A stretch of 64,000 nt of DNA from Auanema rhodensis. Lineage: Eukaryota > Nematoda > Chromadorea > Rhabditida > Rhabditidae. The translations under genes and the position numbers were made by a program. The stretch's first letter is position 1; each line of letters opens with the position of its first letter. The notes under the pieces were generated by a model that was not told the DNA's origin, searched no databases, and saw nothing but the letters and a program-made list of their open reading frames with translations. This document shows, in pieces, positions 50,791 to 61,809 of this stretch. The stretch covers positions 4,970,501 through 5,034,500 of the forward strand of contig OZ059900.1 of the NCBI GenBank assembly GCA_964057225.1, in the 5' to 3' direction.

Positions 50791-50798
50791 CAGCGCTG
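50791..50798. other. Conserved 8-bp palindrome CAGCGCTG (example copy)
   Basis: CAGCGCTG is a perfect palindrome at monomer positions 44-51 and contains AGCGCT. It is kept in almost all monomers. I saw four kinds of exception: ACAGAGCTGAC near 5361, 6087, 8871 and 9597; ACAGCTCTGAC near 13329, 14821 and 22693; GCTCACGG near 5731; and GCTGACGG near 8518 and 9241, which is just outside the palindrome. Chance palindromes of 8 bp are common, so function is not implied. Confidence 0.7.
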
Positions 50799-50816
50799 AC
50801 AGATTCAATCAAGTTT

Positions 50817-50833
50817 AAAAAAAAATTTTTTTT
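50817..50833. other. A9T8 tract, likely rigid or nucleosome-positioning element (example copy)
   Basis: Nine A followed by eight T lie at monomer positions 70-86. A second tract, A7-C-T8, lies at 156-171 and a third, A3T8, at 180-190. Tract lengths vary by 1-3 bases between monomers, as expected for homopolymer slippage, and a few units near the left end carry an internal C (for example at 1562, 2294 and 3196). Known: A/T tracts bend or stiffen DNA and disfavour nucleosomes. With a 172/190-bp period, one positioned nucleosome per monomer is plausible but inferred. Confidence 0.75.
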
Positions 50834-50898
50834 CAATTCAGATGTTGACACTCTTTGAAAATGTGTAATAAATGTTTTGAGAGTATCGTGAAAACAAG

Positions 50899-50941
50899 TT
50901 GGAAAAAAACTTTTTTTTGGACTTGGAAATTTTTTTTGGAC
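50899..50941. repeat. Internal 24-bp/19-bp subrepeat that sets monomer length (example copy)
   Basis: The 24-bp element TTGG-A7-C-T8-GGAC is followed directly by TTGGAAATTTTTTTTGGAC (19 bp). Both begin TTGGAAA and end TTTTTTTTGGAC, so the second looks like a shortened copy of the first. Removing one copy gives the 172-bp monomer, and adding one gives 209-210 bp. The shared ends give a simple substrate for slippage or unequal pairing. Confidence 0.88.
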
Positions 50942-51915
50942 TGTGAGCCATTCGCATGGCTTAATCCTTGAGGAAAGCTACAGCGCTGACAGATTCAATC
51001 AAGTTTAAAAAAAAATTTTTTTTCAATTCAGATGTTGACACTCTTTGAAAATGTGTAATAAATGTTTTGAGAGTATCGTGAAAACAAGTTGGAAAAAAAC
51101 TTTTTTTTGGACTTGGAAATTTTTTTTGGACTGTGAGCCATTCGCATGGCTTAATCCTTGAGGAAAGCTACAGCGCTGACAGATTCAATCAAGTTTAAAA
51201 AAAAATTTTTTTTCAATTCAGATGTTGACACTCTTTGAAAATGTGTAATAAATGTTTTGAGAGTATCGTGAAAACAAGTTGGAAAAAAACTTTTTTTTGG
51301 ACTTGGAAATTTTTTTTGGACTGTGAGCCATTCGCATGGCTTAATCCTTGAGGAAAGCTACAGCGCTGACAGATTCAATCAAGTTTAAAAAAAAATTTTT
51401 TTTCAATTCAGATGTTGACACTCTTTGAAAATGTGTAATAAATGTTTTGAGAGTATCGTGAAAACAAGTTGGAAAAAAACTTTTTTTTGGACTTGGAAAT
51501 TTTTTTTGGACTGTGAGCCATTCGCATGGCTTAATCCTTGAGGAAAGCTACAGCGCTGACAGATTCAATCAAGTTTAAAAAAAAATTTTTTTTCAATTCA
51601 GATGTTGACACTCTTTGAAAATGTGTAATAAATGTTTTGAGAGTATCGTGAAAACAAGTTGGAAAAAAACTTTTTTTTGGACTTGGAAATTTTTTTTGGA
51701 CTGTGAGCCATTCGCATGGCTTAATCCTTGAGGAAAGCTACAGCGCTGACAGATTCAATCAAGTTTAAAAAAAAATTTTTTTTCAATTCAGATGTTGACA
51801 CTCTTTGAAAATGTGTAATAAATGTTTTGAGAGTATCGTGAAAACAAGTTGGAAAAAAACTTTTTTTTGGACTTGGAAATTTTTTTTGGACTGTGAGCCA
51901 TTCGCATGGCTTAAT

Positions 51916-52700
51916 CCTTTAGGAAAGCTACAGCGCTGACAGATTCAATCAAGTTTAAAAAAAAAATTTTTTTTTCAATTCAGATGTTGAAACTCTTTAA
52001 AAATGTGTAATAAGTGTTTTGAGAGTATCGTGAAAACAAGTTGGAAAAAAATTTTTTTTGGACTGTGAGTCATTCGCATGGCTTAATCCTTGAGGAAAGC
52101 TACAGCGCTGACAGATTCAATCAAGTTTAAAAAAAAAATTTTTTTTTCAATTCAGATGTTGAAACTCTTTAAAAATGTGTAATAAGTGTTTTGAGAGTAT
52201 CGTGAAAACAAGTTGGAAAAAAACTTTTTTTTGGACTTGGCAATTTTGTTTGGACTGTGAGCCATTCGCATGGCTTAATCCTTGAGGAAAGCTACAGCGC
52301 TGACAGATTCAATCAAGTTTAAAAAAAAAATTTTTTTTATTTCAGATGTTGACACTCTTTGAAAATGTGTAATAAATGTTTTGAGAGTATCGTGAAAACA
52401 AGTTGGAAAAAAACTTTTTTTTGGACTTGGAAATTTTTTTTGGACTGTGAGCCATTCGCATGGCTTAATCCTTGAGGAAAGCTACAGCGCTGACAGATTC
52501 AATCAAGTTTAAAAAAAAAATTTTTTTTAATTCAGATGTTGACACTCTTTGAAAATGTGTAATAAATGTTTTGAGAGTATCGTGAAAACAAGTTGGAAAA
52601 AAACTTTTTTTTGAACTTGGCAATTTTTTTTGGACTGTGAGCCATTCGCATGGCTTAATCCTTGAGGAAAGCTACAGCGCTGACAGATTCAATCAAGTTT
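51916..52700. repeat. Block with AATAAGTG and GGCAATTTT units, first copy
   Basis: The order CCTTTAGG, two AATAAGTG units, GGCAATTTTGTTTGG (C at 52241), TTTATTTCAG, TTTAATTCAG and TTTGAACTTGGCAA (C at 52621) recurs at 53611-54396, offset 1,695-1,696 bp. The distinctive loss of the C before AATTC is seen only from this block onward. Confidence 0.9.
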
Positions 52701-52799
52701 AAAAAAAATTTTTTTTTTCAATTCAGATGTTGACACTCTTTGAAAATGTGTAATAAATGTTTTGAGAGTATCGTGAAAACAAGTTGGAAAAAAACTTTT

Positions 52800-53610
52800 T
52801 TTTGGACTTGGAAATTTTTTTTGGACTGTGAGCCATTCGCATGGCTTAATCCTTGAGGAAAGCTACAGCGCTGACAGATTCAATCAAGTTTAAAAAAAAA
52901 TTTTTTTTCAATTCAGATGTTGACACTCTTTGAAAATGTGTAATAAATGTTTTGAGAGTATCGTGAAAACAAGTTGGAAAAAAACTTTTTTTTGGACTTG
53001 GAAATTTTTTTTGGACTGTGAGCCATTCGCATGGCTTAATCCTTGAGGAAAGCTACAGCGCTGACAGATTCAATCAAGTTTAAAAAAAAATTTTTTTTCA
53101 ATTCAGATGTTGACACTCTTTGAAAATGTGTAATAAATGTTTTGAGAGTATCGTGAAAACAAGTTGGAAAAAAACTTTTTTTTGGACTTGGAAATTTTTT
53201 TTGGACTGTGAGCCATTCGCATGGCTTAATCCTTGAGGAAAGCTACAGCGCTGACAGATTCAATCAAGTTTAAAAAAAAATTTTTTTTCAATTCAGATGT
53301 TGACACTCTTTGAAAATGTGTAATAAATGTTTTGAGAGTATCGTGAAAACAAGTTGGAAAAAAACTTTTTTTTGGACTTGGAAATTTTTTTTGGACTGTG
53401 AGCCATTCGCATGGCTTAATCCTTGAGGAAAGCTACAGCGCTGACAGATTCAATCAAGTTTAAAAAAAAATTTTTTTTCAATTCAGATGTTGACACTCTT
53501 TGAAAATGTGTAATAAATGTTTTGAGAGTATCGTGAAAACAAGTTGGAAAAAAACTTTTTTTTGGACTTGGAAATTTTTTTTGGACTGTGAGCCATTCGC
53601 ATGGCTTAAT
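52800..53610. repeat. Second homogeneous run of 190-bp B monomers
   Basis: ACTGTGAG landmarks at 52825, 53015, 53205, 53395 and 53585 are exactly 190 bp apart. The units match those of the 50.2-51.9-kb run, and the run ends in another CCTTTAGG unit at 53611. The two runs are probably copies of one expansion separated by the variant block. Confidence 0.92.
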
Positions 53611-54396
53611 CCTTTAGGAAAGCTACAGCGCTGACAGATTCAATCAAGTTTAAAAAAAAAATTTTTTTTTCAATTCAGATGTTGAAACTCTTTAAAAATG
53701 TGTAATAAGTGTTTTGAGAGTATCGTGAAAACAAGTTGGAAAAAAATTTTTTTTGGACTGTGAGTCATTCGCATGGCTTAATCCTTGAGGAAAGCTACAG
53801 CGCTGACAGATTCAATCAAGTTTAAAAAAAAAATTTTTTTTTCAATTCAGATGTTGAAACTCTTTAAAAATGTGTAATAAGTGTTTTGAGAGTATCGTGA
53901 AAACAAGTTGGAAAAAAAATTTTTTTTGGACTTGGCAATTTTGTTTGGACTGTGAGCCATTCGCATGGCTTAATCCTTGAGGAAAGCTACAGCGCTGACA
54001 GATTCAATCAAGTTTAAAAAAAAAATTTTTTTTATTTCAGATGTTGACACTCTTTGAAAATGTGTAATAAATGTTTTGAGAGTATCGTGAAAACAAGTTG
54101 GAAAAAAACTTTTTTTTGGACTTGGAAATTTTTTTTGGACTGTGAGCCATTCGCATGGCTTAATCCTTGAGGAAAGCTACAGCGCTGACAGATTCAATCA
54201 AGTTTAAAAAAAAAATTTTTTTTAATTCAGATGTTGACACTCTTTGAAAATGTGTAATAAATGTTTTGAGAGTATCGTGAAAACAAGTTGGAAAAAAACT
54301 TTTTTTTGAACTTGGCAATTTTTTTTGGACTGTGAGCCATTCGCATGGCTTAATCCTTGAGGAAAGCTACAGCGCTGACAGATTCAATCAAGTTTA
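53611..54396. repeat. Variant block, second copy
   Basis: This matches 51916-52700 unit by unit (GGCAATTTTG at 53937, GAACTTGGCAA at 54316). One difference is an A/T tract reading A8T8 rather than A7CT8 before the GGCAATTTTG element. Confidence 0.9.
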
Positions 54397-54668
54397 AAAA
54401 AAAATTTTTTTTCAATTCAGATGTTGACACTCTTTAAAAATGTGTAATAAATGTTTTGAGAGTATCGTGAAAACAAGTTGGAAAAAAATTTTTTTTGGAC
54501 TGTGAGTCATTCGCATGGCTTAATCCTTGAGGAAAGCTACAGCGCTGACAGATTCAATCAAGTTTAAAAAAAAAATTTTTTTTTCAATTCAGATGTTGAA
54601 ACTCTTTAAAAATGTGTAATAAGTGTTTTGAGAGTATCGTGAAAACAAGTTGGAAAAAAATTTTTTTT

Positions 54669-54878
54669 GGACTGTGAGTCATTCGCATGGCTTAATCCTT
54701 GAGGAAAGCTACAGCGCTGACAGATTCAATCAAGTTTAAAAAAAAATTTTTTTTTCAATTCAGATGTTGAAACTCTTTAAAAATGTGTAATAAATGTTTT
54801 GAGAGTATCGTGAAAACAAGTTGGAAAAAAATTTTTTTTTGGACTTGGAAATTTTTTTTGGACTTGGAAATTTTTTTT
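54669..54878. repeat. Extended monomer (210 bp, three TTGGAAA elements)
   Basis: After the usual GTTGG-A/T tract, the element GGACTTGGAAATTTTTTTT occurs twice in a row before GGACTGTGAGTC. The unit is therefore about one 18-19 bp step longer than the 190-bp form. This completes a ladder of zero, one or two extra copies. The other extended units I found are at about 55397-55606, 29389-29597 and 31088-31296. Each pair lies inside a larger duplication (728 and 1,699 bp), so only about two independent expansion events are needed. Confidence 0.95.
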
Positions 54879-55224
54879 GGACTGTGAGTCATTCGCATGG
54901 CTTAATCCTTGAGGAAAGCTACAGCGCTGACAGATTCAATCAAGTTTAAAAAAAAATTTTTTTTTCAATTCAGATGTTGAAACTCTTTGAAAATGTGTAA
55001 TAAATGTTTTGAGAGTATCGTGAAAACAAGTTGGAAAAAAACTTTTTTTTTGGACTGTGAGTCATTCGCATGGCTTAATCCTTGAGGAAAGCTACAGCGC
55101 TGACAGATTCAATCAAGTTTAAAAAAAAAATTTTTTTTTCAATTCAGATGTTGAAACTCTTTAAAAATGTGTAATAAATGTTTTGAGAGTATCGTGAAAA
55201 CAAGTTGGAAAAAAATTTTTTTTT

Positions 55225-55396
55225 GGACTGTGAGTCATTCGCATGGCTTAATCCTTGAGGAAAGCTACAGCGCTGACAGATTCAATCAAGTTTAAAAAAA
55301 AAATTTTTTTTTCAATTCAGATGTTGAAACTCTTTAAAAATGTGTAATAAGTGTTTTGAGAGTATCGTGAAAACAAGTTGGAAAAAAATTTTTTTT
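55225..55396. repeat. Reference short monomer (172 bp, haplotype A)
   Basis: This unit lacks the second TTGGAAATTTTTTTTGGAC element, so the A/T tract after GTTGG runs directly into GGACTGTGAG. Apart from that loss and tract-length changes it aligns along its whole length with the 190-bp form. It carries the A haplotype (GAAACTCTTTA) and, in this copy, GAGTCATT in the dyad. Short units are interspersed with long ones throughout the window rather than forming their own block, and ordered mixtures of the two create the higher-order units. Confidence 0.96.
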
Positions 55397-55799
55397 GGAC
55401 TGTGAGTCATTCGCATGGCTTAATCCTTGAGGAAAGCTACAGCGCTGACAGATTCAATCAAGTTTAAAAAAAAATTTTTTTTTCAATTCAGATGTTGAAA
55501 CTCTTTAAAAATGTGTAATAAATGTTTTGAGAGTATCGTGAAAACAAGTTGGAAAAAAATTTTTTTTTGGACTTGGAAATTTTTTTTGGACTTGGAAATT
55601 TTTTTTGGACTGTGAGTCATTCGCATGGCTTAATCCTTGAGGAAAGCTACAGCGCTGACAGATTCAATCAAGTTTAAAAAAAAATTTTTTTTTCAATTCA
55701 GATGTTGAAACTCTTTGAAAATGTGTAATAAATGTTTTGAGAGTATCGTGAAAACAAGTTGGAAAAAAACTTTTTTTTTGGACTGTGAGTCATTCGCAT

Positions 55800-57470
55800 G
55801 GCTTAATCCTTGAGGAAAGCTACAGCGCTGACAGATTCAATCAAGTTTAAAAAAAAAATTTTTTTTTCAATTCAGATGTTGAAACTCTTTAAAAATGTGT
55901 AATAAATGTTTTGAGAGTATCGTGAAAACAAGTTGGAAAAAAATTTTTTTTTGGACTTGGAAATTTTTTTTGGACTGTGAGCCATTCGCATGGCTTAATC
56001 CTTGAGGAAAGCTACAGCGCTGACAGATTCAATCAAGTTTAAAAAAAAATTTTTTTTTCAATTCAGATGTTGAAACTCTTTAAAAATGTGTAATAAATGT
56101 TTTGAGAGTATCGTGAAAACAAGTTGGAAAAAAACTTTTTTTTGGACTTGGAAATTTTTTTTGGACTGTGAGCCATTCGCATGGCTTAATCCTTGAGGAA
56201 AGCTACAGCGCTGACAGATTCAATCAAGTTTAAAAAAAAAATTTTTTTTTCAATTCAGATGTTGAAACTCTTTAAAAATGTGTAATAAGTGTTTTGAGAG
56301 TATCGTGAAAACAAGTTGGAAAAAAATTTTTTTTGGACTGTGAGTCATTCGCATGGCTTAATCCTTGAGGAAAGCTACAGCGCTGACAGATTCAATCAAG
56401 TTTAAAAAAAAAATTTTTTTTTCAATTCAGATGTTGAAACTCTTTAAAAATGTGTAATAAGTGTTTTGAGAGTATCGTGAAAACAAGTTGGAAAAAAAAT
56501 TTTTTTTGGACTTGGCAATTTTGTTTGGACTGTGAGCCATTCGCATGGCTTAATCCTTGAGGAAAGCTACAGCGCTGACAGATTCAATCAAGTTTAAAAA
56601 AAAAATTTTTTTTATTTCAGATGTTGACACTCTTTGAAAATGTGTAATAAATGTTTTGAGAGTATCGTGAAAACAAGTTGGAAAAAAACTTTTTTTTGGA
56701 CTTGGAAATTTTTTTTGGACTGTGAGCCATTCGCATGGCTTAATCCTTGAGGAAAGCTACAGCGCTGACAGATTCAATCAAGTTTAAAAAAAAAATTTTT
56801 TTTAATTCAGATGTTGACACTCTTTGAAAATGTGTAATAAATGTTTTGAGAGTATCGTGAAAACAAGTTGGAAAAAAACTTTTTTTTGAACTTGGCAATT
56901 TTTTTTGGACTGTGAGCCATTCGCATGGCTTAATCCTTGAGGAAAGCTACAGCGCTGACAGATTCAATCAAGTTTAAAAAAAATTTTTTTTTTTCAATTC
57001 AGATGTTGAAACTCTTTAAAAATGTGTAATAAATGTTTTGAGAGTATCGTGAAAACAAGTTAGAAAAAAATTTTTTTTGGACTGTGAGTCATTCGCATGG
57101 CTTAATCCTTGAGGAAAGCTACAGCGCTGACAGATTCAATCAAGTTTAAAAAAAAATTTTTTTTTTCAATTCAGATGTTGAAACTCTTTAAAAATGTGTA
57201 ATAAGTGTTTTGAGAGTATCGTGAAAACAAGTTGGAAAAAAAATTTTTTTTGGACTTGGCAATTTTGTTTGGACTGTGAGCCATTCGCATGGCTTAATCC
57301 TTGAGGAAAGCTACAGCGCTGACAGATTCAATCAAGTTTAAAAAAAAATTTTTTTTTATTTCAGATGTTGACACTCTTTGAAAATGTGTAATAAATGTTT
57401 TGAGAGTATCGTGAAAACAAGTTGGAAAAAAACTTTTTTTTGGACTTGGAAATTTTTTTTGGACTGTGAG
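55800..57470. repeat. 1.67-kb segment, first copy at 2,580-bp spacing
   Basis: GGCAATTTTG (56517 and 57260) and GAACTTGGCAA (56896) recur 2,580 bp later at 59097, 59840 and 59476. The rare AAGTTAGAAAAA is also shared (near 57059 and 59639). Part of the block also matches 53.8-54.4 kb at the same 2,580-bp spacing, giving three periodic copies of that core. Confidence 0.91.
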
Positions 57471-58379
57471 CCATTCGCATGGCTTAATCCTTTAGGAAAG
57501 CTACAGCGCTGACAGATTCAATCAAGTTTAAAAAAAAAATTTTTTTTTCAATTCAGATGTTGAAACTCTTTAAAAATGTGTAATAAGTGTTTTGAGAGTA
57601 TCGTGAAAACAAGTTGGAAAAAAATTTTTTTTGGACTGTGAGTCATTCGCATGGCTTAATCCTTGAGGAAAGCTACAGCGCTGACAGATTCAATCAAGTT
57701 TAAAAAAAAAATTTTTTTTTCAATTCAGTTGTTGACACTCTTTGAAAATGTGTAATAAATGTTTTGAGAGTATCGTGAAAACAAGTTGGAAAAAAACTTT
57801 TTTTTGGACTTGGAAATTTTTTTTGGACTGTGAGCCATTCGCATGGCTTAATCCTTTAGGAAAGCTACAGCGCTGACAGATTCAATCAAGTTTAAAAAAA
57901 AAATTTTTTTTTCAATTCAGATGTTGAAACTCTTTAAAAATGTGTAATAAGTGTTTTGAGAGTATCGTGAAAACAAGTTGGAAAAAAATTTTTTTTGGAC
58001 TGTGAGTCATTCGCATGGCTTAATCCTTGAGGAAAGCTACAGCGCTGACAGATTCAATCAAGTTTAAAAAAAAAATTTTTTTTTCAATTCAGATGTTGAA
58101 ACTCTTTAAAAATGTGTAATAAGTGTTTTGAGAGTATCGTGAAAACAAGTTGGAAAAAAAATTTTTTTTGGACTTGGCAATTTTGTTTGGACTGTGAGCC
58201 ATTCGCATGGCTTAATCCTTGAGGAAAGCTACAGCGCTGACAGATTCAATCAAGTTTAAAAAAAAATTTTTTTTTATTTCAGATGTTGACACTCTTTGAA
58301 AATGTGTAATAAATGTTTTGAGAGTATCGTGAAAACAAGTTGGAAAAAAACTTTTTTTTGGACTGTGAGCCATTCGCAT
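57471..58379. repeat. Linking segment with CAGTTGTTGAC unit
   Basis: This contains CCTTTAGG units, AATAAGTG units and one CAGTTGTTGAC (57726). The CAGTTG site and the following CCTTTAGG (57853) recur at 60132 and 60259, an offset of 2,406 bp rather than 2,580. The local repeat register has therefore shifted by about one short monomer. It also carries GGCAATTTTG at 58178. Confidence 0.85.
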
Positions 58380-60050
58380 GGCTTAATCCTTGAGGAAAGC
58401 TACAGCGCTGACAGATTCAATCAAGTTTAAAAAAAAAATTTTTTTTTCAATTCAGATGTTGAAACTCTTTAAAAATGTGTAATAAATGTTTTGAGAGTAT
58501 CGTGAAAACAAGTTGGAAAAAAATTTTTTTTTGGACTTGGAAATTTTTTTTGGACTGTGAGCCATTCGCATGGCTTAATCCTTGAGGAAAGCTACAGCGC
58601 TGACAGATTCAATCAAGTTTAAAAAAAAATTTTTTTTTCAATTCAGATGTTGAAACTCTTTAAAAATGTGTAATAAATGTTTTGAGAGTATCGTGAAAAC
58701 AAGTTGGAAAAAAACTTTTTTTTGGACTTGGAAATTTTTTTTGGACTGTGAGCCATTCGCATGGCTTAATCCTTGAGGAAAGCTACAGCGCTGACAGATT
58801 CAATCAAGTTTAAAAAAAAAATTTTTTTTTCAATTCAGATGTTGAAACTCTTTAAAAATGTGTAATAAGTGTTTTGAGAGTATCGTGAAAACAAGTTGGA
58901 AAAAAATTTTTTTTGGACTGTGAGTCATTCGCATGGCTTAATCCTTGAGGAAAGCTACAGCGCTGACAGATTCAATCAAGTTTAAAAAAAAAATTTTTTT
59001 TTCAATTCAGATGTTGAAACTCTTTAAAAATGTGTAATAAGTGTTTTGAGAGTATCGTGAAAACAAGTTGGAAAAAAAATTTTTTTTGGACTTGGCAATT
59101 TTGTTTGGACTGTGAGCCATTCGCATGGCTTAATCCTTGAGGAAAGCTACAGCGCTGACAGATTCAATCAAGTTAAAAAAAAAAATTTTTTTTATTTCAG
59201 ATGTTGACACTCTTTGAAAATGTGTAATAAATGTTTTGAGAGTATCGTGAAAACAAGTTGGAAAAAAACTTTTTTTTGGACTTGGAAATTTTTTTTGGAC
59301 TGTGAGCCATTCGCATGGCTTAATCCTTGAGGAAAGCTACAGCGCTGACAGATTCAATCAAGTTTAAAAAAAAAATTTTTTTTAATTCAGATGTTGACAC
59401 TCTTTGAAAATGTGTAATAAATGTTTTGAGAGTATCGTGAAAACAAGTTGGAAAAAAACTTTTTTTTGAACTTGGCAATTTTTTTTGGACTGTGAGCCAT
59501 TCGCATGGCTTAATCCTTGAGGAAAGCTACAGCGCTGACAGATTCAATCAAGTTTAAAAAAAATTTTTTTTTTTCAATTCAGATGTTGAAACTCTTTAAA
59601 AATGTGTAATAAATGTTTTGAGAGTATCGTGAAAACAAGTTAGAAAAAAATTTTTTTTGGACTGTGAGTCATTCGCATGGCTTAATCCTTGAGGAAAGCT
59701 ACAGCGCTGACAGATTCAATCAAGTTTAAAAAAAAATTTTTTTTTTCAATTCAGATGTTGAAACTCTTTAAAAATGTGTAATAAGTGTTTTGAGAGTATC
59801 GTGAAAACAAGTTGGAAAAAAAATTTTTTTTGGACTTGGCAATTTTGTTTGGACTGTGAGCCATTCGCATGGCTTAATCCTTGAGGAAAGCTACAGCGCT
59901 GACAGATTCAATCAAGTTTAAAAAAAAATTTTTTTTTATTTCAGATGTTGACACTCTTTGAAAATGTGTAATAAATGTTTTGAGAGTATCGTGAAAACAA
60001 GTTGGAAAAAAACTTTTTTTTGGACTTGGAAAATTTTTTTGGACTGTGAG
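58380..60050. repeat. 1.67-kb segment, second copy at 2,580-bp spacing
   Basis: This matches 55800-57470 almost base for base. A visible difference is CAAGTTAAAAAA near 59170 versus CAAGTTTAAAAA. Identity ends near 60050, where CCTTGAGG and CCTTTAGG diverge. Confidence 0.91.
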
Positions 60051-61800
60051 CCATTCGCATGGCTTAATCCTTGAGGAAAGCTACAGCGCTGACAGATTCA
60101 ATCAAGTTTAAAAAAAAATTTTTTTTCAATTCAGTTGTTGACACTCTTTGAAAATGTGTAATAAATGTTTTGAGAGTATCGTGAAAACAAGTTGGAAAAA
60201 AACTTTTTTTTGGACTTGGAAATTTTTTTTGGACTGTGAGCCATTCGCATGGCTTAATCCTTTAGGAAAGCTACAGCGCTGACAGATTCAATCAAGTTTA
60301 AAAAAAAAATTTTTTTTTCAATTCAGATGTTGAAACTCTTTAAAAATGTGTAATAAGTGTTTTGAGAGTATCGTGAAAACAAGTTGGAAAAAAATTTTTT
60401 TTGGACTGTGAGTCATTCGCATGGCTTAATCCTTGAGGAAAGCTACAGCGCTGACAGATTCAATCAAGTTTAAAAAAAAAATTTTTTTTTCAATTCAGAT
60501 GTTGAAACTCTTTAAAAATGTGTAATAAGTGTTTTGAGAGTATCGTGAAAACAAGTTGGAAAAAAACTTTTTTTTGAACTTGGCAATTTTTTTTGGACTG
60601 TGAGCCATTCGCATGGCTTAATCCTTTAGGAAAGCTACAGCGCTGACAGATTCAATCAAGTTTAAAAAAAAATTTTTTTTTATTTCAGATGTTGACACTC
60701 TTTGAAAATGTGTAATAAATGTTTTGAGAGTATCGTGAAAACAAGTTGGAAAAAAACTTTTTTTTGAACTTGGCAATTTTTTTTGGACTGTGAGCCATTC
60801 GCATGGCTTAATCCTTGAGGAAAGCTACAGCGCTGACAGATTCAATCAAGTTTAAAAAAAATTTTTTTTTTTCAATTCAGATGTTGAAACTCTTTAAAAA
60901 TGTGTAATAAATGTTTTGAGAGTATCGTGAAAACAAGTTGGAAAAAAATTTTTTTTGGACTGTGAGTCATTCGCATGGCTTAATCCTTGAGGAAAGCTAC
61001 AGCGCTGACAGATTCAATCAAGTTTAAAAAAAAAAATTTTTTTTTCAATTCAGATGTTGAAACTCTTTAAAAATGTGTAATAAGTGTTTTGAGAGTATCG
61101 TGAAAACAAGTTGGAAAAAAAATTTTTTTTGGACTTGGCAATTTTTTTTGGACTGTGAGCCATTCGCATGGCTTAATCCTTGAGGAAAGCTACAGCGCTG
61201 ACAGATTCAATCAAGTTTAAAAAAAAATTTTTTTTCAATTCAGATGTTGACACTCTTTGAAAATGTGTAATAAATGTTTTGAGAGTATCGTGAAAACAAG
61301 TTGGAAAAAAACTTTTTTTTGGACTTGGAAATTTTTTTTGGACTGTGAGCCATTCGCATGGCTTAATCCTTGAGGAAAGCTACAGCGCTGACAGATTCAA
61401 TCAAGTTTAAAAAAAAATTTTTTTTCAATTCAGATGTTGACACTCTTTGAAAATGTGTAATAAATGTTTTGAGAGTATCGTGAAAACAAGTTGGAAAAAA
61501 ACTTTTTTTTGGACTTGGAAATTTTTTTTGGACTGTGAGCCATTCGCATGGCTTAATCCTTGAGGAAAGCTACAGCGCTGACAGATTCAATCAAGTTTAA
61601 AAAAAAATTTTTTTTAATTCAGATGTTGACACTCTTTGAAAATGTGTAATAAATGTTTTGAGAGTATCGTGAAAACAAGTTGGAAAAAAACTTTTTTTTG
61701 GATTTGGAAATTTTTTTTGGACTGTGAGCCATTCGCATGGCTTAATCCTTGAGGAAAGCTACAGCGCTGACAGATTCAATCAAGTTTAAAAAAAAATTTT
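60051..61800. repeat. Mixed AATAAGTG, GAACTTGGCAA and B-type units
   Basis: This includes CAGTTGTTGAC (60132), GAACTTGGCAA units (near 60580 and 60766), GAGTCATT units (the last near 60965) and then a B-rich stretch with GGATTTGGAAA at 61700. No non-satellite sequence is present. Confidence 0.85.
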
Positions 61801-61809
61801 TTTTCAATT

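Larger units (their letters stand above)
50748..50937. repeat. Reference long monomer (190 bp, haplotype B)
   Basis: This unit is chosen as reference because its neighbours on both sides are identical. In order it holds a G+C-rich core (1-60), the 6-bp-stem dyad (9-24), CAGCGCTG (44-51), an A9T8 tract (70-86), the haplotype B signature GACACTCTTTG (100-110), GTGTAATAAATG, GAGAGTATCGTG, then A7-C-T8 (156-171) and the extra 19-bp element ending in A3T8 (180-190). Half of positions 1-60 are G or C, against about 23% for the rest. The start at GGACTGTGAG is arbitrary and simply places the variable element at the end. The 190-bp form is the commoner length class. Confidence 0.97.
50212..51915. repeat. 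Homogeneous run of nine 190-bp B monomers
   Basis: ACTGTGAG landmarks fall at 50371, 50560, 50750, 50940, 51130, 51320, 51510, 51700 and 51890. By eye the units are identical except for one T missing from the last tract of the first interval (189 bp). No other part of the window is so uniform. The run is bounded on both sides by CCTTTAGG units (near 50208 and 51916). Confidence 0.94.
54500..55953. repeat. 728-bp higher-order unit, two adjacent copies
   Basis: The extended monomer (54669 and 55397), the hybrid haplotype GAAACTCTTTG (near 54980 and 55708) and a C-T9 tract (55054 and 55782 landmarks) recur at 728 bp. The match ends near 55225/55953, where a short unit faces a long one. Each copy is four monomers, one of them extended. 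Confidence 0.91.

Noticed and set aside
50817-50833. Rho-independent terminator or poly(A) signal at the A9T8 tract or AATAAATG
   Set aside because: The tract lacks a G+C stem before the T run, and AATAAATG is not an AATAAA signal in a transcript context. It occurs in almost every monomer without any gene.
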